64,000 bases of DNA from Sisyra terminalis. Its lineage: Eukaryota > Arthropoda > Insecta > Neuroptera > Sisyridae. The position numbers and the translations under genes are program-made. Below the pieces are notes generated by a model. It was not told the origin of the DNA and did no database searches. It saw only the letters and a program-made list of their open reading frames with translations. Below, piece after piece: positions 14,201-22,577 of the stretch; within the stretch, counting starts at the first letter, position 1, and every line of letters begins with the position of its first letter. Location of the stretch: assembly GCA_958496175.1 (NCBI GenBank), contig OY292276.1, positions 56,061,080-56,125,079 of the forward strand, in the 5' to 3' direction.

Positions 14201-17200
14201 TTATAAGTTTTTATCTCACCTTTGGTTTTGATTCAAGACTTTAGTAGTCTATTGTCCCCAAGTATTGTAATTGCCATTTAAATTTTGACTTTTTCAACTA
14301 CTGATTTTTAAAACAATATAAGGGTTTTCAGATAAAAATTTAAATAAATTGATGTTAGAAGAATTTTAATTTTTCGTGAACAGTAAATGAGTATAATAAG
14401 AAGACGGTTTTAAACCGATCTTAGACAACCTGAATTGACTTCTTATTTAATAAAAGCTGAGATTTGAATTTTATCATCTATTATGGTAAATGGGTATAAT
14501 ATTTCTGTTACAAGAGTGCATCAGTAAAAATAAGTACTATTTAAATATATGCATTTTTATCAATGAATAACAATTTACTTTATCCCAGAATTGTTAAATT
14601 ACAAAGCTCTAAGAGCGATGAAAAAAAAATATTTTTTTTGGGATACTTTTATTTTTATAGAGCATTTCTTTTGCAAAAAGCTTTTCAACTGCTTAAAATA
14701 GTAACTATCGGTAAGTGAAGATCTGGCAAGTATAGTGGATGCTCGAAAGATTCCTACCTCTTTTCAAAAAGCTTTTTATTGCTTTACATTTGCATTACTA
14801 AGAAGAAAAATTGCTCTTGCATTTTTTAAATTGATTACTTGAATCTAATTCTTTTAATTTTTGATGAATATTATATTTTTTATGAATATTATTTATGTTT
14901 TAATCATTTTAACAATGGATGAGAACAGCTGCAAAATATCCAATAGCCATCACAATTTATTTTGAATAAAATAAACTTTGGGATCTTGTCCTATAAATTT
15001 CAGGGCTGCATAATCCTCATTATAGTTTAATCATTGACTGAAACTTTATCTATTTTTTGGAGAACCAATTTTTATCGTACTTTATTATTCGGACAAGAAA
15101 CAGGGGTGGATAAGCAGGAAGACAAGCTGAATGACAACCCGGGGCGCTAAATTTGGAGAGCACCGATTCAAGAACATAATTTTCCTATTTTTTACAATTT
15201 TTTTCTTAAATCTGTTGAAAATAGTATTACAAAAAGGGTGCTAAATTATGATTTGCCTGGGGTGTTCAAAAACATAGAGTAAAGTTCTTAAGTTTCTAAA
15301 ACCCTTAAGTTCTTCAACTACCTTTCAAATAGTTTTGAAACATTGCCGCTTAAGATGTTCAATTAATGGTAGGCAAAATCAAATATTTGGATTTTGTGCT
15401 TTTTATTGCAAAAGCTTTCATCACCATCAGAAAATCAAGTGTACCACCATTGTTACTAACGGATATTTCGTTCGATATAGAAATTGAGCTTAAATTTCTA
15501 ATTGATATTGTCAATTTTTCAAATAATTTTCATCTCCTTTGGAACAATGTAAAAAATTGCACAAAATTTTTCTTCTTCAGCATTAATAAAATGATGGTGA
15601 TATATTGCAAAATGCTACAGCTTTTTTAGCCAATTTAACCAAATAATTAGAGCATATTCTAATCTTTAAAGTGATCCATATGTTACCATTGAACTATTAA
15701 AGAACCATTAATAATTAATAAAAAATTGGCTATGATATTTCAGAACGCCTGAGGAAGGCTGAATAACCGGGCCGAAACGTCGCGCATATAATAAATAAAT
15801 TTGACTGATTATTATTTGATACTAGTCCTCTGAATATTTTTAACAATTTAGAACCATTAATATTTGAACAATAAAGTTCAGTTATACCACAATTCCTTTT
15901 TCATCAAACTTTTCAAAAACAATCAAATATGCAAACAAATAAATATGTTTTTACCAACGGTTCTTTATAAAGAAAACCACAGTGAATTTATAGTTAAGTT
16001 ATTCAAGGAGTTTGCACCAAAAATCATTTTATCTTTTTAAAAGTATCTTAAAATCTACTTTTAATTATTTTTTTTAAAATCTGCTTCAGTACAAAACAAT
16101 GTACGAAACTAATTCCAGTTTTTTATTATACTGACTTTCAAAAGCATAAAAATTATTTCAATCTTTAATCATATGCTTAAAATATACTTTGAAATTTCAT
16201 AGTAAAGAGCATTTTACCAATTTTAAAGCTTAATTATTTAAAGCAGCCCAAATTAATTTTGAGTCTAAGATTTTTAATGAAGAGAAATATAAGTTTTGTA
16301 AGCTCATCATTTTATCTAAAAAATGATCAATAATTACAAGTCTGGGCAGTTCGTTATCCTTGCAATCGTAGAATTCTTTTAACGAAAGTAAAATAGGGCA
16401 AAATTCTTAAATATTTTGGTTATAATTGGAATAATTAGATAAACATCCCTTGAAATATCATTCGTACTTTCAATTAATTTTTTCCCAAAAATTTTTAAGT
16501 TTACTAAAATGTAATCCCTGAAATATCTTGAGATCCTTTATCAAAGCTTTATGTAAGCATAGGAAGAAAAAAGCTCATCTAATTATTACACAGGCCTGCA
16601 ACAAAATTCTTTATAAAATTTTATTATAAAGAAGAGTTTTTGTGGGCTAACATAAGCCATAAATTAATAGATACAATTTTATTTGGATTACTGTTTTTAA
16701 ATATATGTTGATAATAATTACCTATCATTACATATTAATTAAATAATGCACTTTGTAAGCTTAATTACCAGACATAAACATATTGTAGCCAGAACGTACG
16801 TGCTTAGGCAATGTAGAAAATCGTGCAATATATGTATGTGTTAACTCGTAACACGTAAGTGTGTTAACTCATTCATTTAAGATCTCATACGACTCAGCAC
16901 AATGGCGCATTTTCGTTGATACTTCCAAAAGAAGCCTTAAAGCAATTTTTATGCTTCCATTCCCCTCAGTCATTACGTACACCTCATGGAAAACTACAAG
17001 AACTTGGAATTGATTCCATGCAAATTAAAATATAAATATAAAAACTACGGTTGGTAATTGTGCGGTAATTTTAAAATCTTGGGCATATTGCTCGAATAAC
17101 AATTTGGGCTTATCAAATTCCATTGCTTTCTGGGGATAGTAGCTCTATGGGATAGTAGGGATCGAGTAAATCACTAAACCAAACAGGGTTACCCTCCGAG

Positions 17201-20200
17201 GGAACTTAATGTTGACTAAAAAAACGTCTTGCATGAAGCTTTTATACCTCCTCATAAATTTTTTTGATCATCGCCTCAAATAAAGCTGGAATTGATGAAG
17301 CAATTTATAAAGTTACTTCCAAGAGATGCAAATTGCTTCAAATTTTAAGAATCAAAGTTTTCAGGCCTCTCGAAGGCAAAGTTAAAGGAAGGTGTTTTTC
17401 GTTGGACCTGATATTAGACGACTAATGGCTGATCCACAATTCATCACAACCATTACGGATCCTCAAAGAGAAGGATGGATTGCCTTTAAAGAGGTCTTAG
17501 AGAAATTTGTAAGCAATAACAAAAACTTTAATTACAAACAAATCATCAAAAGAATGTTAAAACCATTTCAAGGTTTAGGTTCCCTAATGAATTTAAAAAT
17601 ACATTTTCTTCATTCCCACCTCGACTACTCTCCAGAAAATCTAGGAGATATGAATGAAGGGCAAGGTGAACGATTTCACCAAGAAATTAAGAAGATAGAA
17701 AAAAGATACCAAAGAAAATTGATCGTTTTAATTATGGCAAACTACTATTGGATCCTTCAGAGAGAAAATGTACCAAATGGAGTCTCACTGGGAATAGGAA
17801 ATGTATTTGGTGCTTACTAATGAATGAATTTTAGGATAAAAAAATCAGTTTAATTACGCAATTATATATTAAAAAATTTTTTAGTCTTTTATCTTTTATT
17901 TAAGATAATAACCTGTTTAACATTTATACCTTCATTGTTAGAAAACTAAAATTCTTTAACCAAAAAAAAAGTCATTTTCGGATTAAGTACACCCAAAAAC
18001 ATAAGAATTACCCAACAAAACCAAAATAGCTCTTATTTTATTTAATTTTTTTGCAGACTTGTATTATTTTTCCTTACCTTATCCATGTCGACTCTTCTCA
18101 GTTCATTTTACCCTTAAAATGTGCGAATAAGATTTCATAAAATTCAACCCTAATAAAAGAATAATCGTTGGACTCTTTGGCTTCTATTAGACTATTATTA
18201 TAAATATTTGGCTTGATTTATTTATTTATACTCCAGAAGAAAATCAAATATTTCACAAGAAAATTTCAAAATAAGGCTAGATTTATATGTACTATCCAAA
18301 GAGTTATACTTAAAATAATTAGTAGGTAATAAAAGTAAAAAATCTTTGCTCAAATTAAGCTAGAAATTTGGAAAGCTCTAAAACAATCTTTCAATTATTT
18401 AGATGAGCTTTTTTGCTTTAACGGTTGAAAGCTTTAAAATGGGTTCTCAAAGTGTTCCAGGGATTGCGTTTTGATAGATTTAAAATTTTTGGATCATAAG
18501 ATAGAATGAAAGTTTGAACAATATTTCTAAGGATGTTTAATTGGATTTAATTATTATTCTTAAGGCTTACCTGATTATAAATTCTACATAATAACTTATA
18601 TTAATAGAGAAAATACCTGAGTAGAAATTGGACATTTCTCTCAATTTTACTTGTTTCAACGTTAAAGCAAAACATTGATAAATATTTTAGTTATTATTTC
18701 CAGGTCACAACTAATAAATTAATAAATAATTTTATGTACGTCGTATGACTCAATTTCTTTATTTCTTTATTAAATATAAGGTGTTTCAACAGTCATTGAC
18801 TGTCATCGTCAGGTAATGTTTATTGACAATAAACATTACCTAAGGTATACCAAATTTTAACTGTTAAAATTTGTATTTTTGTAATCTTAATATTTTCCCC
18901 TTTAAATATATTTAAAAAAGAAGTTCCACACTTTCAAACTTCAAGGTTTAAGAACTGCATTATGGAAAATATAAACTACAATTTTCTTTTCAAGGGAAAA
19001 GTTTTTCAAGTAAATTTTAGATGTTGCCCTCTTTTGGTTCAAAAATATCTTTCAATTTGCTCCAAAACAGAATATTAGACGAATTCTAAATTTATTTTTT
19101 TTTCAAATATTTTATATAAATATTAGTTAATCAGACAAATAATAAAAGTATTTTTCTTGAAAATAAAACCTTAAAATATTTTATTTTCCCTTTAATTATA
19201 TATTTATTGAGTAGTAAAGTTATACAATCGTTTTAGGGTAAGAATAAAGAAAAATCGTTTTAAAAAACGTTCAATATGTAGACAAGAATTGCCAACGATG
19301 CTAAATATAAGGTGAGTTCAAAGAAAAAAAAATTGGGAAACAATTTTTTTGTAGAATTCAATGATCCCTTATTGTGACTTTAATATGAAGATCTTCCTTA
19401 TACACTGAGTTTATCTAATTTTATATCAAAAGCTGATCATATTTTTAGACCTAAAAAAACCTTTTGATTTCGATATTCTTATTACTAATTTTATTGTCAA
19501 CAATGCAATGCTAAAAAAATCACTTACTTGGAAAACTAAAGTTTTTCCTTAACGTTAAACTCTTTGGCAACCGAAGTAATGTTAACTCAGGGAAAATTCA
19601 AATTAATTTGAGTAATTGATTTATAAAAGACAAACAAAAACTTTGTTTCCCTAATTTAATCACGCAGCTTACTAAAACAATAAACTACCGTCGCCAGTTT
19701 AAACAAATGACAATCAAAAACAGTATAGTACCCGTTGATTGTTTCAAGGAAAGACATTATTTTTATTAATTTTTAATTGCATTTCCGTCAAATTTTAAGC
19801 GATAAAAAAAATAGATTTATTCGAGAAAAATTAATTGAATGAATATATATGTGTATATAAATTTATTTGAATTTGGTAAATAAATCATTATCGGTCGAAT
19901 GAATGAGCTAATTGATTTTTTTTTATTGGTAATTAGCGTTGGTAGATGTGTGGTCAATTAGTTCAGAAATTTAATGTCAATTGTCGAATGAGGTGGAGAC
20001 GGGGTGGAATTTTATTATAATTTGAATAAATTGTTGGTTTGATATTTTTGTTGATTTTATAATGAAGGGGATGGAAAATTTGATGAAAATTTTTTGGACT
20101 TACCATCGCGGTGCGATGCGGCTCGACTTGCTTGCACGGTACCCAAAATTTGGTCAATGGAATAGACGGCGCGTGGTCTGACAGTTTCTTCGGAAGATGC

Positions 20201-20254
20201 AACAGTGGACGACGTTTGCATGGGACGTCGCGTCAATTGTTGCGGTTGCATCAT
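167..20254 (-). CDS. hbn: homeobrain (hbn), paired-class homeodomain transcription factor; join of four exons
   Basis: Coding segments, in transcription order, are 20254-20104, 8247-7964, 818-731 and 672-167 (1029 nt, 342 residues plus TAA). All introns are GT-AG and the phases fit (1, 0, 1). Domains: eh1/octapeptide YSIDQILG at residues 31-38, a Groucho-recruiting motif in many homeodomain repressors; an acidic Asp-rich linker, about 51-95; the homeodomain at 100-159 with F8, W48, F49, Q50 and N51 in place; a Gly/Pro-rich tail; and an OAR-like motif, [13 protein letters not shown], at 309-321. The homeodomain with [25 protein letters not shown] and the KREKALGRD extension fits insect homeobrain rather than rx, al or otp. 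The role (known for the family, not shown here) is a nuclear DNA-binding factor of the embryonic anterior brain. The start is the first ATG after an in-frame TGA, in AAAATG context; a second ATG follows at once. It is the only convincing cellular gene in the window. The family call is firm; expression is untested. Confidence 0.93.
731..818 (-). CDS. hbn: hbn coding exon 3 (recognition helix)
   Basis: Exon of 88 nt, residues 146-174 plus one base, too short for a simple ORF scan. It encodes [15 protein letters not shown], the end of recognition helix 3 with Q50 and N51, and then [14 protein letters not shown]. The acceptor CTCAG at 823-819 follows a poly-T tract. The donor is CAG|GTAGTT at 730-729. 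It completes the homeodomain of the 8-kb exon across a 7.1-kb intron. Confidence 0.92.
819..1489. other. hbn intron 2, 3' portion, no gene
   Basis: AT-rich intronic DNA with homopolymer runs. I see no coding or repeat structure before the foldback that follows. Confidence 0.6.
1490..2165. repeat. foldback element with about 380-bp inverted arms
   Basis: The words GAGGTCAAAGTTGAACTAAAG near 1761 and CTTTAGTTCAACTTTGACCTC near 2093 mark opposing arms around an AT-rich centre. ATATCAAAAACTT and its complement pair closer in. The left outer part (CGAAAATATTGTT, CTTAATATTAATATTAAG) is shared with the long inverted repeat at 36607-37574, so the two are related families. A decayed hammerhead-like hairpin sits at its right end (2131-2165). 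Confidence 0.65.
2131..2165 (+). ncRNA. decayed hammerhead-like hairpin motif
   Basis: TTGATGA (C3 changed to T), one extra T, stem GACAGT pairing with ACTGTT, then GAAATGCGTC. It closely resembles the copy at 18783-18812 in stem and core. Confidence 0.3.
2201..2267. repeat. (AT)n microsatellite
   Basis: Uninterrupted AT dinucleotide tract of about 67 bp, likely polymorphic in length. Confidence 0.97.
2268..2594. other. AT-rich intronic spacer
   Basis: AT-rich, no gene. It ends in the A-rich tail of the adjacent minus-strand LINE. Confidence 0.5.
2595..3305 (-). mobile_element. 5'-truncated, frameshifted jockey-clade LINE, RT C-terminal part
   Basis: The minus-strand translation reads [19 protein letters not shown] and then [18 protein letters not shown] and LRPLKWM, the distal palm and thumb region of jockey reverse transcriptases. 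After a frameshift near 2944 it continues as [36 protein letters not shown] and the terminal [10 protein letters not shown]. Another shift lies in the last part. The upstream palm region is degenerate and no FADD box is intact. An A-rich tail follows. It is a dead insertion in hbn intron 2. Confidence 0.88.
3306..5464. other. intronic non-coding tract rich in homeodomain-type sites
   Basis: No gene. 3340-3720 and 4970-5260 are less AT-rich and carry repeated TAATCC/GGATTA and TAATT/AATTA words, the core sites of Otx-type and paired/Antp-type homeodomains. An 11-bp perfect inverted repeat, CAATTACGGTT and AACCGTAATTG, lies at 5101-5111 and 5139-5149. Candidate intronic enhancer DNA; this is inference only. 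Confidence 0.4.
5465..5830 (-). mobile_element. jockey-clade LINE, 3' end remnant
   Basis: Minus-strand reading in shifting frames gives [54 protein letters not shown] and [11 protein letters not shown]. These are ordered blocks of the jockey ORF2 C-terminus. At least three frame breaks are needed. It is a different subfamily from the copy at 2595-3305. Confidence 0.75.
5831..7084. other. AT-rich intronic spacer
   Basis: No gene, RNA gene or clear repeat seen. Confidence 0.5.
7085..7590. repeat. tandem duplication, two units of about 276 bp
   Basis: CACCCTATAC occurs at 7128 and 7404, and the flanking stretches (TTGAAGAAATT, ATATTAAAGT, GACTAAACTATGG, TTTTAATGATACC) recur in the same order. 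The units have diverged by roughly 10-15%. Confidence 0.8.
7964..8247 (-). CDS. hbn: hbn coding exon 2 (acidic linker and homeodomain 1-46)
   Basis: The acceptor is a pyrimidine run ending in TAG at 8250-8248; the donor is CAG|GTACTT at 7963-7962. The 284 nt encode the rest of Asp51 through Gln145: an acidic [15 protein letters not shown] stretch, then basic [13 protein letters not shown] leading into the homeodomain. The exon ends after homeodomain residue 46, the intron position shared by many paired-class homeobox genes. Confidence 0.93.
8248..8960. promoter_or_regulatory. GC-richer island in hbn intron 1
   Basis: 8460-8930 stands out for GC and CpG content (GGTCGGGATTGGCCTTGGG, CGCGCGAGCG, GCCGGGCCCG) just upstream of the homeobox exon. 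It has an open plus-strand frame (8474-8662) with no recognisable domain. Candidate conserved enhancer or alternative promoter. Nothing proves function. Confidence 0.35.
9541..9797. repeat. foldback repeat, family 1, with hammerhead-like core
   Basis: The left arm AAGACAATTCAGGTTACTTA is repeated inverted near 9760-9740, and GATCGGTTT...TTATTTAATATTTTTA occurs in both arms. The right flank continues with AAAAGCTGAGATC and ATTTTATCATCTA, shared with 14400-14485 and 36352-36598. The hammerhead-like motif lies inside on the minus strand. Confidence 0.75.
9598..9635 (-). ncRNA. hammerhead-like ribozyme motif, copy A
   Basis: Minus strand: AGC, CTGATGA, extra A, stem GTTACG-ATT-CGTAAC (6 bp), GAAAC, GTA, GCT. 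The AGC/GCT flanks can pair as helix I, and AC/GT could form a two-pair helix III as in minimal type I hammerheads of Penelope-like elements. The extra A between the CUGANGA box and helix II is not in the textbook core, so catalysis is uncertain. Confidence 0.5.
9798..10194. other. AT-rich intronic spacer
   Basis: Nothing recognisable. Confidence 0.5.
10195..10612. mobile_element. MITE-like foldback, about 418 bp
   Basis: The ends are inverted: TATAGCAGGGTTTGTA at the left and TACAAACTCTGCTATA at the right. GGGAAAGCTGCCC and GGGCAATTTTTCC extend the pairing. Inner blocks TTTTTATCTCAAA and TTTGAGATAAAAA also pair. No coding capacity. The ends TATA...TATA would fit a TA target site. Confidence 0.7.
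10613..12839. other. AT-rich intronic region, no confirmed gene
   Basis: Mostly AT-rich DNA. Two plus-strand splice-like segments at 11775-11806 and 12232-12252 are discussed under findings. 11600-11720 is slightly GC-richer. No protein domain is visible. Confidence 0.45.
12840..13165. repeat. foldback repeat, family 2, copy 1
   Basis: Outer arms of about 90 bp (12840-12928 and 13073-13165) are inverted; both contain GCGGTCCAATTTAT or its complement and AATCATACCATAAACAT or its complement. The core of about 140 bp includes GTGATCCAAACTACTTGATGA. The copy at 24848-25105 carries the same core in the opposite orientation. Confidence 0.8.
13166..14399. other. AT-rich intronic spacer
   Basis: No gene seen. 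13440-13640 is somewhat GC-richer, with CCCGAAAATACC and CACGTCCAGGCCCG words. Confidence 0.45.
14400..14485. repeat. foldback family 1, end fragment
   Basis: ACCGATCTTAGACAACCTGA, CTTCTTATTTAATAAAAGCTGAG and ATTTTATCATCTA match the right arm and flank of the 9541-9797 and 36352-36598 copies. Confidence 0.7.
14486..15745. other. AT-rich intronic spacer
   Basis: No supported feature. An 87-codon plus-strand frame at 15366-15629 has no domain or codon signal. Confidence 0.45.
15746..15784 (+). ncRNA. hammerhead-like ribozyme motif, copy C
   Basis: CGC, CTGAGGA, extra A, stem GGC...GCC, GAAAC, GTC, GCG. The flanks CGC and GCG pair as helix I, and GTC is the canonical hammerhead cleavage triplet. 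ATATAATAAATAAATTTG follows, resembling the tails of other copies. Helix II is only three pairs with an 11-nt loop unless GG/CC in the loop adds to it. Confidence 0.5.
15785..16884. other. AT-rich intronic spacer
   Basis: No supported feature. Confidence 0.45.
16885..17820 (+). pseudogene. decayed copy of an arthropod multicopy protein with GERFHQ motif
   Basis: Plus-strand fragments run in order: [88 protein letters not shown], and then an open 142-codon stretch (17392-17817) with [31 protein letters not shown] and [16 protein letters not shown], ending at TAA 17818-17820. I recognise this as an unnamed family repeated in many arthropod genomes and probably mobile-element derived; its biochemical role is not known to me. 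Breaks: in-frame stops in the first half and a one-base insertion near 17398, where GGTGTTTTTCGTTGG should read on into VGP. Opposite strand to the host gene hbn, within its intron 1. Confidence 0.75.
17821..18782. other. AT-rich intronic spacer
   Basis: No supported feature. Confidence 0.45.
18783..18812 (-). ncRNA. hammerhead-like motif, copy H
   Basis: Minus strand: CTGACGA, extra T, seven-pair stem GACAGTC-AAT-GACTGTT (one G-U pair), GAAAC. It has a different N7 base and stem from the other copies. The flanks do not form helix I or III well, so it is probably decayed. Confidence 0.4.
18811..18841. repeat. 31-bp near-perfect palindrome
   Basis: AGGTAATGTTTATTG, one base, then CAATAAACATTACCT. 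It abuts and overlaps the hammerhead-like motif by two bases. Confidence 0.9.
18842..20103. other. 5' end of hbn intron 1
   Basis: AT-rich, no gene. It runs up to the exon 1 donor. Confidence 0.5.
20104..20254 (-). CDS. hbn: hbn coding exon 1 (start codon, eh1 motif)
   Basis: Encodes residues 1-50 plus the first base of codon 51. ATGATG begins at 20254; an in-frame TGA lies 9 bases upstream, so no longer N-terminus is possible in this exon. The eh1/octapeptide YSIDQILG follows a Gln/Ser/Thr-rich start. The donor is GATG|GTAAGT at 20103-20102. The last base joins AT at 8247-8246 to give Asp51. Confidence 0.9.
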
Positions 20255-20454
20255 TTTCAAATGTCAACAATTGACGGAAAATGGGATGCGCGGAAAAAAA
20301 GGGAGAACAAAAGTGCACTGGGTTGAAAAAAGTAATAAAAAAAAAAATTAACACTTAATTGTTGATAAAGTTTCGGAAACGTGTTCTTGGCTCGAGGAAA
20401 CAAGCTAGCGCGTGGATCGGACGAACTTCACAAACCGGCCGAACTGCAAGCACT
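20255..20454 (-). other. predicted hbn 5' UTR
   Basis: Lies between the start codon and the proposed initiator at 20454. It has in-frame stops and no competing ORF with a recognisable domain. The 5' end is inferred from core promoter motifs only. Confidence 0.45.
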
Positions 20455-21050
20455 GAACGTCGAATAGCACTGACGTTACTCGAAACCCCCATAAACGACA
20501 GAAAGTTTCATCCCTTATATCCCCTCTCTTAAACTAATTATTACCTTAATATCCCACCCCTAACTTACTTAAATAATGAACCCCTAAAGTGTCGTATTCA
20601 TAGACCAACAAGTCTGTGATGATGATGACGATAATCTGTGCCAGTCGTCATCGTTCATATAAAAGCGAGCGCCAAGCAAAGCTCCCCACAGAGCCCCACT
20701 CCAACGTCCCACCAAGCTCCCTCTCCCGCGCTGATCGACGTCGCGACGTCACACTAACAATCATCCGGATTTTAGCCAATCGGGATCGCGCGATACCACT
20801 GGGCGTCCTTTCCTTGTCACACCAGAGCGCCGTTCTGTGGATGCTGAGCGCGTCGGCGCACTGCATTTCGCAATGAGTGGTGAACGGCGCACAGTTGATA
20901 CAGATGTATATTATATCAAATACATTCGAACGAAAAATTTAATAATATCATCTATCGGCTAATTTGCCATTTACGAAACGTATTAACGCGCGTTGATTCC
21001 CTCGGCGCCAATCCCCCGATACGCCTCAAACGGGAATTTTTCTTTCCCTT
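20380..21050. promoter_or_regulatory. CpG-richer upstream block of hbn
   Basis: Markedly more GC- and CpG-rich than the flanking DNA, with many CGCG, GCGC and TCGA words. A plus-strand TATAAAAG at 20658-20665 points away from hbn. An 86-codon plus-strand reading frame overlaps it (20616-20876) but shows no known domain. Best read as the promoter and proximal regulatory region, perhaps divergent. Confidence 0.5.
20420..20475 (-). promoter_or_regulatory. putative TATA-less Inr + DPE core promoter of hbn
   Basis: On the minus strand TCAGT lies at 20456-20452 (A+1 at 20454), matching the arthropod initiator. AGTTCG begins exactly at +28 and fits the DPE consensus RGWYV. A second TCAGT at 20473-20469 has the same AGTTCGG word, but one base out of DPE register. 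There is no TATA box at -30. This gives a 5' UTR of about 200 nt. The motifs are short, so chance matches are possible. Confidence 0.45.
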
Positions 21051-21270
21051 CGTCAGGTTAATTACACATTATTGTTATTGTTGTCATTGTTTCTGGGGAC
21101 ATTAAAGTCTTCAAACAAATTACAAATCAGAATAATCTTCGATTATTCCTTCAATTACAATCCCTTCTATTGGAAAATTATTGGTCCAAATTCTTCGAAA
21201 TCTCTTAAAAATCTTTTCTTTACTTTCTTCCATATAAAATACAATCAATTAACATCGACTGGTCTAAATT
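21051..21270. repeat. partial unit of a duplicated upstream segment
   Basis: 21170-21270 (ATTCTTCGA, CTTCCATATAAAATACAATCAATTA, GACTGGTCTAAAT) matches 23060-23160. This shows that the sequence now split by the LINE at 21271-22577 was once continuous. Confidence 0.65.
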
Positions 21271-22577
21271 TTTACTTTTTTATTTTACTTCCAGTATACA
21301 TTCTCTAGAGATGCAAAGCATCTGTACATAGAACTAGAATATTACAAATGTAATGTAATGCATAGTATAATTGCATATATTTAAATCAGAGCAACAAAAT
21401 TAAAACAGAATTACCAATAAAGTAAATAAATACAATTTTAATTGAAAGCTACAAATTATGTCACTGACTAGTCACTAAAGGTACCCATAGTGCTTATTAA
21501 TATTTTCCTCAATTGCTTTCGCTTAAAATTAAATGTTTTACGATGGTTGGGTAACTTATTAAAAAAATTTATTGCAATAAGATATGGATTCTTAGTGCTG
21601 ATAGTTTTTTTGAGTTTTTGGCAGCGTTAACAAATTAGATCTAATTTGTTTATTCTTATTATTATATTGGACTTTACACTCATTATAGTAGTATGTTAAA
21701 GCATTTATGATAAATGATTCCCTGATACCAAGGGGTAAATCACTAATACTACGTGAAATTAAATAATTAATAAAGCGATTTTGGATAGTCGTCAAAGGTC
21801 TGAGATTATTTTCATATGCCCCACCCCATGTAATTATACCATAATTGATTATATTTTCAAATAACCTATGATAAATAGTTTTTTGATACCGAGGGACTTA
21901 AGTATTTGCTCAGTTTAAAGAATATTAATGAAAAGTACGTTATTTTTTTTGTTAATTCATAGACATTAGAGTTCTATTTCATGTGCGCATCGAAAATTAG
22001 TCCCAGATACTTACAATTATCTATTCTTTTAAGTTCAAAATTATTTATTTTGAGGTGGAAATTATCAGGAATGCTATCAAGGTAACTACCAAACGTAATA
22101 TACGTAGACTTATCTATGTTGAGAGACAACTGATTTTTTCTTAACCAATAGTCAATTTTGATTAACCATCTAGTTAAAATAAGGTTGACTTCAGCCCAAG
22201 TACAGCCAGAACAGCCTATTACTGTATAATGCGCATATGAAACTAGAGCCCTTTCAGGTAGACAATCAAAAATATCATCAATATACAAAATGAAGAGTAG
22301 TGGGCCCAGAATTGTTCCTTGAGGAACACCTACTTTGACAGTATTAGTCTTTCTAATACTATTATTGATAATAACACGTTGTTCTCTATTGGTTAAATAG
22401 TTCTCGAGTAGTTTAAGAGGGATACCTCTAATACCACGTCTCCAAAGTTTATCCAACAAGATTTTGTGATTCACGGTGTCGAAAGCCTTTGGTAGGTCTA
22501 GAAAAACTAAAACCGTAGGTATATTTTTATTAATATTGTCATAGATATATTTCGAAGTAGTTGCAAGAGCTTCCATT
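21271..22577 (-). mobile_element. 5'-truncated CR1/jockey-type LINE with a broken reverse transcriptase
   Basis: The minus-strand translation has FLDLPKAFDTVNH, KLWRRGIRGIPLKLLENYL, VGVPQGTILGPLLFILYIDDI, then SYAHYTVI where a catalytic YADD box is expected, LRKNQLSLNIDKSTYITFG and NCKYLGLIFDAHM, which is RT palm and thumb order. A frame break follows near 21970, and the 3' part resumes as TIQNRFINYLISR and NPYLIAINFFNKLP. The RT catalytic Asp pair is lost. The 3' end is A-rich (21270-21300). The insertion borders can be read from the uninterrupted duplicate at 23060-23690. No upstream endonuclease domain is present. Confidence 0.88.

Noticed and set aside
20616..20876. 86-codon plus-strand frame in the promoter block
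   Set aside because: Open frames are expected in GC-richer DNA; no recognisable motif. Only the TATA-like word is retained as an observation.
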